A stretch of DNA of 64,000 nucleotides from Mumia sp. ZJ1417 (GTDB lineage: Bacteria > Actinomycetota > Actinomycetes > Propionibacteriales > Nocardioidaceae). Positions 16,336-24,847 of this stretch are shown piece after piece. Location: positions 124,001 through 188,000 of the forward strand of contig NZ_CP059901.1 of NCBI RefSeq assembly GCF_014127285.1. Reading direction: 5' to 3'. The notes below the pieces were generated by a model, which worked only from the letters and a program-made list of their open reading frames with translations, made no database searches and was not told the origin of the DNA. Each line of letters opens with the position of its first letter. The stretch's first letter is position 1. The position numbers and the translations under genes are program-made.

Positions 16336-17154
16336 TCAGAGGTACTTCTCGAGCTCTCGTACGACGCCGTCGTTCTCGACGGTCTCGGTGACGTCGTCGG
16401 CAACGGCCTGGACGTGCAGGGGAGCGTGGCCCATCGCGACCCCGCGTCCGGCCCACTCGAGCATCTCGACGTCGTTGGAGCCGTCGCCGATCGCGAGCAC
16501 CTCCGCGCGGTCGACACCGAGCTCGGCGCACACGTGCTCGAGCCCGGCCGCCTTGGAGACTCCCTCGGGTGCGAGGTCGAGCCAGGCGGTGTAGCCGACG
16601 TAGTAGTTGGTGCCTTCGAGCCCGAGCGAGTGTGCCAACTCGGCGAACTCCTCGGCCGAGGCATTCGGGCTGCGGACGATCACGCGGCTCACGGGCTCGG
16701 CGATGAGGTCCTCGACCGGCTCGTGCGCCATGGTGCCGCTCAGCTCACCGTCGGGGAACGCCTTGTTCATGCGGTAGCCGACGCCGACGTTCTCGACCGC
16801 CACCGCAGCGTCCGGCACCGCCTCGAGCAGCGCCCGTACAGCGGGGCCGGCGTCGAAAGTGACCGTGTGCAGGAGCGTGATCGGGTCGTACGAGAAGACC
16901 ACGGAGCCGTTGCTCGCCACTGCGAGACCCTCGTCGAAGCCGAGCTTGGCGACCGCGTCCATGACGCCCGGCACGGCGCGTCCGGTGGAGATCACACAGT
17001 GCATCCCCGCGTCGGCTGCGGCGCGGACCGTCTCGCGGACGGCGTCGGTCATCCTGTTGTCGTAGTCGACGATCGTGCCGTCGATGTCGAGGGCGATCAT
17101 GCGGGGCCGCCAGGTCCTGGCGGCGTCGTCGGTGGAGTGTGAGGTCAACGTCAA
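16336..17154 (-). CDS. HAD-superfamily (Cof-type) phosphatase
   Basis: A 272-residue hydrolase with motif [11 protein letters not shown], motif [10 protein letters not shown], a lysine in [12 protein letters not shown] and motif [14 protein letters not shown], plus a type IIB cap. Cof-type members dephosphorylate sugar phosphates and nucleotides such as FMN. The TTG start at 17154 is preferred because GGAG lies eight bases upstream and it overlaps the serS stop (TTGA). An ATG at 17100 (MIALDIDGT) is the alternative. Confidence 0.8.
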   Translation of the reverse strand: MTLTSHSTDDAARTWRPRMIALDIDGTIVDYDNRMTDAVRETVRAAADAGMHCVISTGRAVPGVMDAVAKLGFDEGLAVASNGSVVFSYDPITLLHTVTFDAGPAVRALLEAVPDAAVAVENVGVGYRMNKAFPDGELSGTMAHEPVEDLIAEPVSRVIVRSPNASAEEFAELAHSLGLEGTNYYVGYTAWLDLAPEGVSKAAGLEHVCAELGVDRAEVLAIGDGSNDVEMLEWAGRGVAMGHAPLHVQAVADDVTETVENDGVVRELEKYL

Positions 17155-18425
17155 GACAGCGGCTCCAAGATCTCTCGGCCTGCGAGATAGGGCTGCAGCG
17201 CCTTGGGGACCCGGACGGACCCGTCGGCCTGCTGGTGGTTCTCGAGGAGGGCGATGATCGTCCGGGTCGACGCCATCAACGTGCCGTTGAGCGTGGCGAG
17301 CGGGGTGATCTGCTCGCCGTCGCGCATGCGGATGGCGAGGCGGCGCGCCTGGAAGCTCGTGCAGTTGGAGGTGGAGGTCAGCTCGCGGTACTTGCCCTGG
17401 GTGGGGATCCACGCCTCGCAGTCGAACTTGCGGATGGCCGACAGGCCGAGGTCGCCGGCCGCGACGTCGATGACGCGGTACGGGAGCTCGAGCGCGTCGA
17501 GCCAGTCCTGCTCGTGCCGGAGCAGCTCCTCGTGCACGGCGTACGAGTCCTCGGGCTTCGCGTAGACGAACATCTCCACCTTGTCGAACCAGTGCACCCG
17601 GAAGATGCCCCGGGTGTCCTTGCCGTACGAGCCTGCCTCACGGCGGTAGCAGGGGCTGAACCCCGCGTAACGGAGCGGCAACGTCTGGGCGTCGAGGATC
17701 TCGTCGGAGTGGTAGGCCGCGAGCGGCACCTCGGACGTCCCGACGAGATAGAGGTCGTCCTTCTCGAGGTGGTAGACGTCGTCGGCGGCCTGGCCGAGGA
17801 ACCCGGTGCCCTCCATCGCCGACGGCTTGACCAGCGCGGGCGGGATCATCGGGGTGAAGCCCCAGGCGCTCGCGCGGTCCATCGCCATCTGCACCAGCGC
17901 GAGCTCGAGCTGGGCGCCGATGCCGGTGAGGAAGTAGAAGCGTGCGCCGCTGACCTTGGCGCCGCGCTCGATGTCGAACGCGCCCAGGCGCTTGCCGATC
18001 TCGAGGTGGTCGAGCGGCTCGAACCCCTCGGCGGCGAAGTCGCGCGGCTCGCCGACGATCTCGCGGACCACGAAGTCGTCCTCGCCACCCGCGGGTGCCT
18101 CGGGAGCGGCCAGGTTGGGCAGCGTCGCGAAGAGCGTGTCGAACGTCGCGCTTGCGGCGTCGGCGGCTGCGTTGGCCTCCTTGACCTGTGCGGCGAGCTC
18201 CTTCGTACGGGCCAGCAGGGCGGCCTTCTCGTCGCCGGTGGCCTTGGCGACCTGCTTGCCGAGTTGCTTCTGCTCCGCCCGCAGCGCCTCGTACCGGCCG
18301 ATCGACGAGCGGCGTGCCTCGTCGGCGGCGATCAGCTCGTCGACGACAGCCTCGGACTCACCGCGGCGGCCCTGGGCTGCACGGATCTCGTCAGGGTTGT
18401 CACGCAGCGTACGAACATCGATCAT
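17151..18425 (-). CDS. serS: Serine--tRNA ligase
   Basis: A 424-residue class II synthetase. The N-terminal tRNA-binding coiled coil (about residues 25-100, rich in Lys/Glu/Ala) is followed by motif 2 ([18 protein letters not shown]) and motif 3 near [18 protein letters not shown]. It charges tRNA-Ser in the cytoplasm. Length is normal for the family. It is the first gene of a two-gene unit with the HAD phosphatase. Two serine tRNA genes lie about 7-8 kb away. Confidence 0.97.
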   Translation of the reverse strand: MIDVRTLRDNPDEIRAAQGRRGESEAVVDELIAADEARRSSIGRYEALRAEQKQLGKQVAKATGDEKAALLARTKELAAQVKEANAAADAASATFDTLFATLPNLAAPEAPAGGEDDFVVREIVGEPRDFAAEGFEPLDHLEIGKRLGAFDIERGAKVSGARFYFLTGIGAQLELALVQMAMDRASAWGFTPMIPPALVKPSAMEGTGFLGQAADDVYHLEKDDLYLVGTSEVPLAAYHSDEILDAQTLPLRYAGFSPCYRREAGSYGKDTRGIFRVHWFDKVEMFVYAKPEDSYAVHEELLRHEQDWLDALELPYRVIDVAAGDLGLSAIRKFDCEAWIPTQGKYRELTSTSNCTSFQARRLAIRMRDGEQITPLATLNGTLMASTRTIIALLENHQQADGSVRVPKALQPYLAGREILEPLS

Positions 18426-18468
18426 TCCCCCAGCCTATCGGCGTGGCTGACACGACTACCCTGATCGG

Positions 18469-20070
18469 GTGCCGATCGACCTTCGCCGCGCCCGGCCGGC
18501 GCGCCCTGCCCTCCTGCCGACGACGTGCGGCGTCCTTTTCGCCGTCTTCGTCGCGCTCGCCGCTGCGGTGTGGTGGGAGTGGGCGCCGCTGATCGACCTC
18601 GACCAGCGGGTCGCTGACGCCGCGCACGAGGCGGTGGTGGGCAGCGCGACACTCACGGACGTTCTCCTGTGGGTCGCTGACTGGCTCGGGCCGTGGGCGC
18701 TGCGCATCGTCCTGCTGATCGTCGCCGTGTATGCGCTGGCGCGGCGGTCCTACCGGATCGCGGTGTGGATCGGGCTGTCGATCGCCGTCCAGTACGCCGC
18801 GGTCTATGGGCTGAAGCGGCTGATCGAGCGCCCCCGGCCGACGTTCGACGACCCGATCCAGGTGCTGGACACCTTCTCCTTCCCCAGCGGGCACGCGACG
18901 GCGGGCGCCACCTTCTCGACGATCATGGTCATCGTCACGCTGCTGGTCGTACGCCGAGGCGGGCTGCGCTCGCTGTTGAGCGTGCTGTGGATCGCCTGCG
19001 GGGTGCTCGTCGGGCTCGACCGCATCTTCCTCGGCGTCCACTACCTGTCCGACGTCGTCGCCGGATGGGCGCTGGGGACGGCGATCGCACTGTTCCTCTG
19101 GTGGCTGTTCACCCGTACGGCGTACGCCGTGGAGGAGCCCACCCACCCTGCCGTCGCGGGTACGGGGCGCCGGCAGGTCGGCGTCGTGCTCAACCCGGTC
19201 AAGGTCGGCGACCCGGAGGCCTTCCGTACGAAGGTGCGCGACGCTGCGGCCCGGCACGGCTGGGCGGAGCCGCGGTTCTTCGAGACCACCGTCGAGGATC
19301 CGGGGGCGTCGCAGGCCGTCGAGGCGCTCGAGGGTGAGGCCGACCTGATCATCGTGGCCGGCGGCGACGGCACCGTACGCGAGGCGTGCGGCGAGCTCGC
19401 CCGTACGGGCATCGGGGTCGGCGTGATCCCGCTCGGCACCGGCAACCTGCTCGCACGCAACCTCTCGCTGCCGCTGCACACCGGCGACGCGATCGACAAC
19501 GCGTTCGTCGGCCAGGACCGAGCGATCGACATCGTGCGGCTGTCGATCGACGGCTCGGAGGATTCGACGACGTTCCTCGTCATGGCGGGGCTCGGCTTCG
19601 ACGCGGCCATCATGACGGGCACCAACGAGGACCTCAAGAAGCGCGTCGGCTGGCTCGCGTACGTGGTCTCGGGGGTCAAGCAGCTGTTCCGGTTCCCCAG
19701 GACGCGGGTGCAGATCTCGATCGACGACGGGCCGTTCGTACGCCGCCGCGCGCTGACCGTGGTCGTGGGCAACGTGGGGTTCCTGCAGGGCGGCCTGCCG
19801 CTGCTGCCGGACGCGCAGATCGACGACGGTGAGATCGACGTCGTGGCGATCGCGCCGCCGCACAAGTTTGCGTTCCTGTCGGTGGGGCTGCGGTTGTTCG
19901 CCCGTCGCAAGCGCACCGACGAGCGGCTCGACCGGATGACCGGCCGTACGGTGACGCTGCGGACGGACCGACCGACCCCGATGCAGCTCGACGGGGACCC
20001 GATCGGCGACCACACCGAACTCCGCGCGACCGTCGAGCCCGGCGTTCTGCTGGTCCGCGTGCCCCGCTGA
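18469..20070 (+). CDS. PAP2 phosphatase - diacylglycerol kinase fusion
   Basis: A 533-residue fusion. The N-terminal half is a membrane PAP2 lipid phosphatase with the three-part signature K116-x6-R123-P124, PSGH (139-142) and DRIFLGVHYLSD (184-195). The C-terminal half, from about residue 235, is a DAGK/LCB5-type lipid kinase with GGDGT (298-302) and GTGN (323-326). The two activities would act on the same lipid head groups, for example phosphatidate and diacylglycerol. It starts at GTG and is divergent from serS. Such fusions occur in actinobacteria; the physiological lipid is unknown. Confidence 0.87.
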   Translation: MPIDLRRARPARPALLPTTCGVLFAVFVALAAAVWWEWAPLIDLDQRVADAAHEAVVGSATLTDVLLWVADWLGPWALRIVLLIVAVYALARRSYRIAVWIGLSIAVQYAAVYGLKRLIERPRPTFDDPIQVLDTFSFPSGHATAGATFSTIMVIVTLLVVRRGGLRSLLSVLWIACGVLVGLDRIFLGVHYLSDVVAGWALGTAIALFLWWLFTRTAYAVEEPTHPAVAGTGRRQVGVVLNPVKVGDPEAFRTKVRDAAARHGWAEPRFFETTVEDPGASQAVEALEGEADLIIVAGGDGTVREACGELARTGIGVGVIPLGTGNLLARNLSLPLHTGDAIDNAFVGQDRAIDIVRLSIDGSEDSTTFLVMAGLGFDAAIMTGTNEDLKKRVGWLAYVVSGVKQLFRFPRTRVQISIDDGPFVRRRALTVVVGNVGFLQGGLPLLPDAQIDDGEIDVVAIAPPHKFAFLSVGLRLFARRKRTDERLDRMTGRTVTLRTDRPTPMQLDGDPIGDHTELRATVEPGVLLVRVPR

Positions 20071-20225
20071 GGACGTGGCTGGGCATGCGACCGCGCGTGC
20101 CGTACGGACAAATGTCACGGTTAGGTAACGGAAGTCATTCGCGTGTTCCCTTCGTGGTAACCGGGTGTTGAACTCTCTTTCGCATGTGGTGCAGATCGCA
20201 CCGTTCCTTCGGAGGGAGACCGATC

Positions 20226-21173
20226 ATGCTTCAGTCGAAGCCTGCCCGTACGGGCAAGCGTCGTACGCGATTCGCAGCGGCCGCGACAAGCACTGCACTG
20301 GTCGCGGGAGTCGGAGGCCTGGTGCTCGCCGGTGCACCGGCAGCCAACGCCGCCAACGTGAACCTCGACAAGCGCTTCAACTACACCTGCAAGGTCGATG
20401 CCGGCGCGCTTCCGCTCGGCAACCACGTCCTGGGTGTGCGTGCGCAGGTCCAGGTCCCGAGTGTCGTCAACCGCAACCAGACGCTGCCCACCCGCAAGAC
20501 GACCATCACGCTGACGCTCCCCGAGACGCTGCGTGAGGCGACGTACGACATCCTTCGCGGGCGCACGGCCGGCGGCGAGTCCAAGGACGCCAAGGTCAGC
20601 CTCTCGGCGCCCGGCTCGTCGACGCTGACGGTCGGCATCGCGAACCTGAGGGCTGCGCAGGCCGCTGTTCCCGCAACGGCTGGCGCCCCGTGGAACATCG
20701 CGACCGTGGGCGACGTGCCCGCGATCAAGGTCCCGGCAACTGCCCACACTCGGGCCTCGTTCAGCATGCCCGCCGCCTTCAGCATCGCCGCGACCGTCAT
20801 CAACGTGGACGATGTCCGCATCGGCGTCACGCTGGCGTGCAAGACGGCAGGTAGCCGCGTCATCGGCTCGGTCGCGATCAACAAGAACGCCTCGAAGGTC
20901 GCCGCGAAGGTCTCGCCCAAGAAGATCAAGGCCAAGAAGACCAAGGCCAAGATCGCCGTCACCGTCTCGGCCGGTTCGCCGAAGGCGTCCGGCAAGGTCA
21001 CCGCCAAGATCGGCAAGAAGACCGTCGGCAAGGGCACCGTCAAGAACGGCAAGGCGACGATCAAGCTCAAGAAGTTCAAGAAGAAGGGCACCTACAAGAT
21101 CAAGGTGACCTACGGCGGGTCGGCGTACGCCAAGGGCTCGACGAAGACGATCAAGGTGAAGGTCAGGAAGTAA
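20226..21173 (+). CDS. Secreted Ig-like repeat protein, DUF6801-like
   Basis: A 315-residue exported protein. A twin-basic N-terminus and hydrophobic core end at AGAPAANA, a likely signal-peptidase site near residue 39. The middle (FNYTCKVDAGALPLG, then ITLTLPETLREATYDI) resembles the actinobacterial DUF6801 domain. The last 100 residues are a lysine-rich Ig-like domain (SGKVTAKIGKKTVGKG, YKIKVTYGGSAYAKGS). It starts at ATG after GGAGGGAGACCGATC, a leader shared with the gene at 24848. It is probably a surface protein; no enzyme motif is seen. Confidence 0.72.
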   Translation: MLQSKPARTGKRRTRFAAAATSTALVAGVGGLVLAGAPAANAANVNLDKRFNYTCKVDAGALPLGNHVLGVRAQVQVPSVVNRNQTLPTRKTTITLTLPETLREATYDILRGRTAGGESKDAKVSLSAPGSSTLTVGIANLRAAQAAVPATAGAPWNIATVGDVPAIKVPATAHTRASFSMPAAFSIAATVINVDDVRIGVTLACKTAGSRVIGSVAINKNASKVAAKVSPKKIKAKKTKAKIAVTVSAGSPKASGKVTAKIGKKTVGKGTVKNGKATIKLKKFKKKGTYKIKVTYGGSAYAKGSTKTIKVKVRK

Positions 21174-21235
21174 CGACCCGCACCATCTCGCGAGCACGTC
21201 ATCGGCGATAGCGCCGTACGGATCCTCCGAGGGGA

Positions 21236-21271
21236 CGAGTGCCCCGGCCCGCCCACGGGTCGGGGCACTCG
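21236..21271. terminator. Long hairpin after the Ig-like gene
   Basis: Sixteen-base arms starting CGAGTGCCCCG and ending CGGGGCACTCG, with one G-T mismatch and loop CCCA, are followed by CTCGTTT on the plus strand. The position fits termination of the Ig-like gene. GGGCACTCGCTCG occurs again near 21410. Confidence 0.65.
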
Positions 21272-21364
21272 CTCGTTTCGGGGTCGGGGACCGTTCCGCC
21301 AGGCCATTCATTGGGGTACCCGACCGAGGCCCGACCTACCCCAACCGGCCCAGTAGGGGCGGCG

Positions 21365-21394
21365 TCGGTTCGTTGGGGTACCCCAACGAACCGA
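21365..21394. other. Perfect 30-bp palindrome centred on GGTACC
   Basis: The sequence TCGGTTCGTTGGGGT is followed directly by its exact reverse complement. It lies between the Ig-like gene and the GH65 gene, which converge. A weaker relative (TTGGGGTA and TACCCCAA arms) is at about 21311-21343. It may be a terminator or cruciform, or a binding site. Confidence 0.6.
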
Positions 21395-21455
21395 GAGAGC
21401 GGAGGGCCCGGGCACTCGCTCGAACTGAGGCGCCTCCGAGGTCGTGCAGCGCGCC

Positions 21456-23951
21456 CTAGGGGTGCGGGACGGTGGCGGTGATGATGGAGCCGTCGGCGCG
21501 GCGTACGCCCTCGAGCGGGCCGGGGCCGGGTGTTCCGGCGAGGACGGGGCCCTGGTCCTCCAGCGGCACCACGACGGGCTCCGCGGCGGTGACGTGCACG
21601 ATCTTGCCCCGTACGGAGAACTTCGCGCCCGGCCCCTCCTCGACGGTGAGCTCGACGGCATCGGCCGTGACGCGCACGCGGATCCGGCTCTTCTTGATCG
21701 TCAGCCGATAGACCAGCTCGTCCCAGCTCACAGGCAGCCGTGGATCGATCGAGAACTCGCCGTTGTAGTCGCGGAATCCGCCGAACCCGTTGGCTAGCGT
21801 GCCCCACACGCCGCCGGTGGACGCGACGTGGACGCCGTCGGAGGCGTTGCCGTGCAGGTCCGCGAGGTCGACGTAGAGCGCCTCGGTGAAATAGCGCACT
21901 GCCATGTCCGAGTAGCCGACCTCGGCCGCGATCAACGCCTGCACGACCGCCGACAGCGTGGAGTCGCCGGTCGTGATCGGGTCGTAGTACTCGAAGTCGC
22001 TGCGCTTCTGCTCGGTCGTGAACTGGTCGCCCTGCAGATAGAGCGCGAGCACCACGTCGGCCTGCTTGAGCACCTGGAACCGATAGATCACCAGCGGGTG
22101 GTAGTGCAGCAGCAGCGGCCGCTTGTCCGCCGGCGTGTGCGCGAGGTCCCACACCTCGCGCTCGAGGAAGTGCGAGTCCTGCGGGTGGATGCCGAGGTGC
22201 TCGTCGTACGGGATCGCCATCGCCTCGGCGGCCCGCTCCCACTCCTCGACCTCGTCGCTGTCGAGGTGCAGCCGCGCGACCATCCGCCCGTACGCCTGCG
22301 GCCACGCGCGCTCGAGCTCGCGCACCGCCCGCGCGGCCCGGCGCAGGTTGAAGCGCGCCATGACGTTCGTGAACAAGTTGTCGTTGACGACCGTCGTGTA
22401 CTCGTCGGGTCCGGTCACGCCGTGGATGTGGAACGAGCCGCGTCCCTCGCTGCGCCAGAAGCCGAGATCGGTCCACAGGCGCGCGGTCTCCACAAGGATG
22501 TCGACAGCCTCGCGCATGAGGAAGTCGGTGTCGCCGGTCGCGTCGACGTAGCGGCTCAGGGCGTACGAGATGTCGGCGTCGATGTGGTACTGCGCGGTGC
22601 CTGCGGCGTAGTACGCCGACGCCTCCTCGCCGTTGATCGTGCGCCATGGGAAGAGCGCGCCGCGGTTCGAGAGGTCGCGGGCGCGGCGCCGCGCGGCGGG
22701 CAGCATGTTGTAGCGGAACCGCAGCGCGGACCGGGCGAGCTGGGGATAGACGTACGTGAGGAACGGGAGCACGTAGATCTCGGTGTCCCAGAAGTAGTGG
22801 CCGCCGTACCCGGAGCCGGTGACGCCCTTCGCGGGGATGCCGGCCCCCTCGGCGCGGGCGGAGGCCTGCGCGACCTGGAACAGGTTCCAGCGCATCGCCT
22901 GCTGCAGCGCGGGCTGGCCGCCGATGGTGACGTCGGCCTTCGCCCAGTAGTCGGCGAGCCACGCCTTCTGGTCGTCGAACTGCCGACGGAGCCCTTCGGC
23001 CTCGACCCGGTCGAGCGTGCGGCGGCACCGGTCGAGGAGCTCGCGGGCGGGGACGCCGCGCGAGGTGTGGTACGAGGCGACCTTGGTGAGGCGTACGGTG
23101 TGGCCGGGCTGCGCGTCGATCTGGTAGACGACCTTGGCCATGTCGTCGTCGACCTGCATCTGGCGCTGCACCGGGTCGACGGTCTCGATGGAGTGGTCGG
23201 CCCCGACACCGAGCGTCATGCCGGACTCGGCGGCCTTGTAGCCGAGCATCACCCGCCCGGTCTCCTCGTCGGCGTGCTGGAGCTGCGGCAGCAGCACGCG
23301 CCGGCCGAACCGCTCGGCCTTGCGCGGGTCGGCGCCTTCGCCCATCGCGGCGGAGCGGACGTGGTACTCGTCCTCGCCATCTTGGCGGTTGAGGATCTGC
23401 GACGACAGCGTGATCGGCGCGGCGGCGTCGAGCAGCGTGACCTCGAACGTCATCACCGCCAGGTGGCGCTGCGTGAACGACACCATGCGCTGCGCCTTGA
23501 TGCGGACACGCTTGCCGGCGGGCGTGCGCCAGACGATCTCGCGGCACAGCACCCCCGTACGGAGGTCGAGGGTGCGCTCGTACTCGATGAGGTCGGCGAC
23601 CGGCAGCAGCAACGGCTCGTCGTCGACGTAGAGCCGGATGACCTTCGCGTCCGGCGCGTTGACGATCGTCTGCCCGACCCGGGCGAACCCGAACGCCTCC
23701 TCGGCGTGGTTGATCTTCCACGTCTCGTGGAACCCGTTGACGAACGTGCCGTGGCTGTGGGACTCGCGCCCCTCCTCGACGTTGCCGCGCAGGCCGAGAT
23801 AGCCGTTGCCGAGGGCGAACAGCGTCTCCGTGCGACCGAGGTCGTCGGCGCTGAAGAACCGCTCCGAGAGGCGCCACTCGTCGATCGGCCAGCGGTGACG
23901 GTCGAGGTAGTCGGAGACGGGGCGCGGGGTGTCGCGCGGGACGGGGGTCAT
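21456..23951 (-). CDS. Glycoside hydrolase family 65 phosphorylase (trehalose/maltose/kojibiose type)
   Basis: An 831-residue GH65 enzyme. The N-terminal beta-sandwich contains TLFALGNGYLGLRGN. The (alpha/alpha)6 barrel holds the general acid Glu517 in GVTGPDEYTTVVNDN, and the phosphate-binding loop region lies near TLSAVVQALIAAEVGY. GH65 enzymes cleave alpha-glucosides with phosphate, inverting to beta-glucose 1-phosphate. The adjacent, overlapping beta-phosphoglucomutase gene (ATGA) supports phosphorolysis rather than hydrolysis. Which disaccharide is used cannot be told from motifs alone. Confidence 0.88.
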   Translation of the reverse strand: MTPVPRDTPRPVSDYLDRHRWPIDEWRLSERFFSADDLGRTETLFALGNGYLGLRGNVEEGRESHSHGTFVNGFHETWKINHAEEAFGFARVGQTIVNAPDAKVIRLYVDDEPLLLPVADLIEYERTLDLRTGVLCREIVWRTPAGKRVRIKAQRMVSFTQRHLAVMTFEVTLLDAAAPITLSSQILNRQDGEDEYHVRSAAMGEGADPRKAERFGRRVLLPQLQHADEETGRVMLGYKAAESGMTLGVGADHSIETVDPVQRQMQVDDDMAKVVYQIDAQPGHTVRLTKVASYHTSRGVPARELLDRCRRTLDRVEAEGLRRQFDDQKAWLADYWAKADVTIGGQPALQQAMRWNLFQVAQASARAEGAGIPAKGVTGSGYGGHYFWDTEIYVLPFLTYVYPQLARSALRFRYNMLPAARRRARDLSNRGALFPWRTINGEEASAYYAAGTAQYHIDADISYALSRYVDATGDTDFLMREAVDILVETARLWTDLGFWRSEGRGSFHIHGVTGPDEYTTVVNDNLFTNVMARFNLRRAARAVRELERAWPQAYGRMVARLHLDSDEVEEWERAAEAMAIPYDEHLGIHPQDSHFLEREVWDLAHTPADKRPLLLHYHPLVIYRFQVLKQADVVLALYLQGDQFTTEQKRSDFEYYDPITTGDSTLSAVVQALIAAEVGYSDMAVRYFTEALYVDLADLHGNASDGVHVASTGGVWGTLANGFGGFRDYNGEFSIDPRLPVSWDELVYRLTIKKSRIRVRVTADAVELTVEEGPGAKFSVRGKIVHVTAAEPVVVPLEDQGPVLAGTPGPGPLEGVRRADGSIITATVPHP

Positions 23952-24676
23952 GCGAGCTCCCCTAGGTCGGAGACGACGATGTCCGCGCCGTTGTCGAGCA
24001 GCACCTGGTGGCCTGCGCCGCGGTCGACGCCGATCACGAGGGCGAAGTCGCCCGCGGCGCCCGCCTGGACGCCGGAGACCGCGTCCTCGACGACGACCGA
24101 GTGCGCGTCGTCCGTGCCGAGCTCCTTGGCGGCGAACGCGTACGTGTCCGGGGCGGGCTTGCCCGGCAGCCCGTGCGCCCGCGCGACGGCGCCGTCGATG
24201 ACTACCGAGAAGCGGTCGGCCAGGCCCGCGGCTGCCAGTACGGCGGGCGCGTTGACCGAGCTCGAGACGACGGCGAGGCCGATCGGGAGGGTCGCGAGGT
24301 GGTCGAGGAGGGCTACGGAGCCCGGGTACGCGGCGACGCCGTTCGCGGCGAGCTCGCGCTCGAACTCGGCGTTCTTGCGGTTGCCGAGGCCGCAGACCGT
24401 CTCAGCCGTCGGCGGGTCGCTGGGATCGCCCTCGGGCAGCGTGGCGCCACGGGAGGCGAGCATCGTGCGGACACCGTCGTAGCGGGGCTTGCCGTCGACG
24501 TACGCGAAGTAGTCGGCGTCGGTGTATGCGGGAGTGATGTGGTGCTCGTCGAGATACGAGGTGAACAGCGCGGCCCAGGCACGCATGTGGACCTCGGCAG
24601 TCGGTGTCAGCACGCCGTCGAGATCGAACAGCACGGCGTCGTAGTCGGCCCAGCGGACCAGCGGGGATCTGCTCAC
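23948..24676 (-). CDS. HAD hydrolase, probable beta-phosphoglucomutase
   Basis: A 242-residue HAD protein with motif I LFDLDGVLTPTA, motif II VVSSSVN, lysine in LPGKPAPD and acidic motif SVVVEDAVSGVQAG. This sequence pattern and its overlap with a GH65 phosphorylase gene indicate conversion of beta-glucose 1-phosphate to glucose 6-phosphate. It is the first gene of the pair. A simple phosphatase role is possible but less likely given the neighbour. Confidence 0.82.
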   Translation of the reverse strand: MSRSPLVRWADYDAVLFDLDGVLTPTAEVHMRAWAALFTSYLDEHHITPAYTDADYFAYVDGKPRYDGVRTMLASRGATLPEGDPSDPPTAETVCGLGNRKNAEFERELAANGVAAYPGSVALLDHLATLPIGLAVVSSSVNAPAVLAAAGLADRFSVVIDGAVARAHGLPGKPAPDTYAFAAKELGTDDAHSVVVEDAVSGVQAGAAGDFALVIGVDRGAGHQVLLDNGADIVVSDLGELA

Positions 24677-24782
24677 TCTTCGAGGGTATGGCGTCGAGGT
24701 TGCGGTCGCGTCACGTGTGTCCAGGCGCGGCGGCGTCGGCGTTTATTCGAGGAAGTTCTCAAATCTTATTCACGTGACGTAT

Positions 24783-24801
24783 CTCACTGTGTCACAGTGA
24801 G
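24783..24801. promoter_or_regulatory. 19-bp perfect palindrome upstream of the large Ig-like gene
   Basis: Arms CTCACTGTG and CACAGTGAG have one central T. The site is 46 bases before the start codon at 24848, in a locally AT-richer stretch (TTATTCACGTGACG, then GTTATTCGG), so it is a reasonable operator candidate. Confidence 0.5.
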
Positions 24802-24847
24802 TTATTCGGTACGGCGTGAATCGCGTCGACCTCTGGAGGGAGACCAG

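Noticed and set aside
21199-23877. Very long open frame on the minus strand, in another phase over the GH65 gene
   Set aside because: It is Arg/Ala/Gly/Pro-rich without motifs, typical of an alternative frame of a GC-rich gene; the GH65 frame has conserved catalytic blocks.
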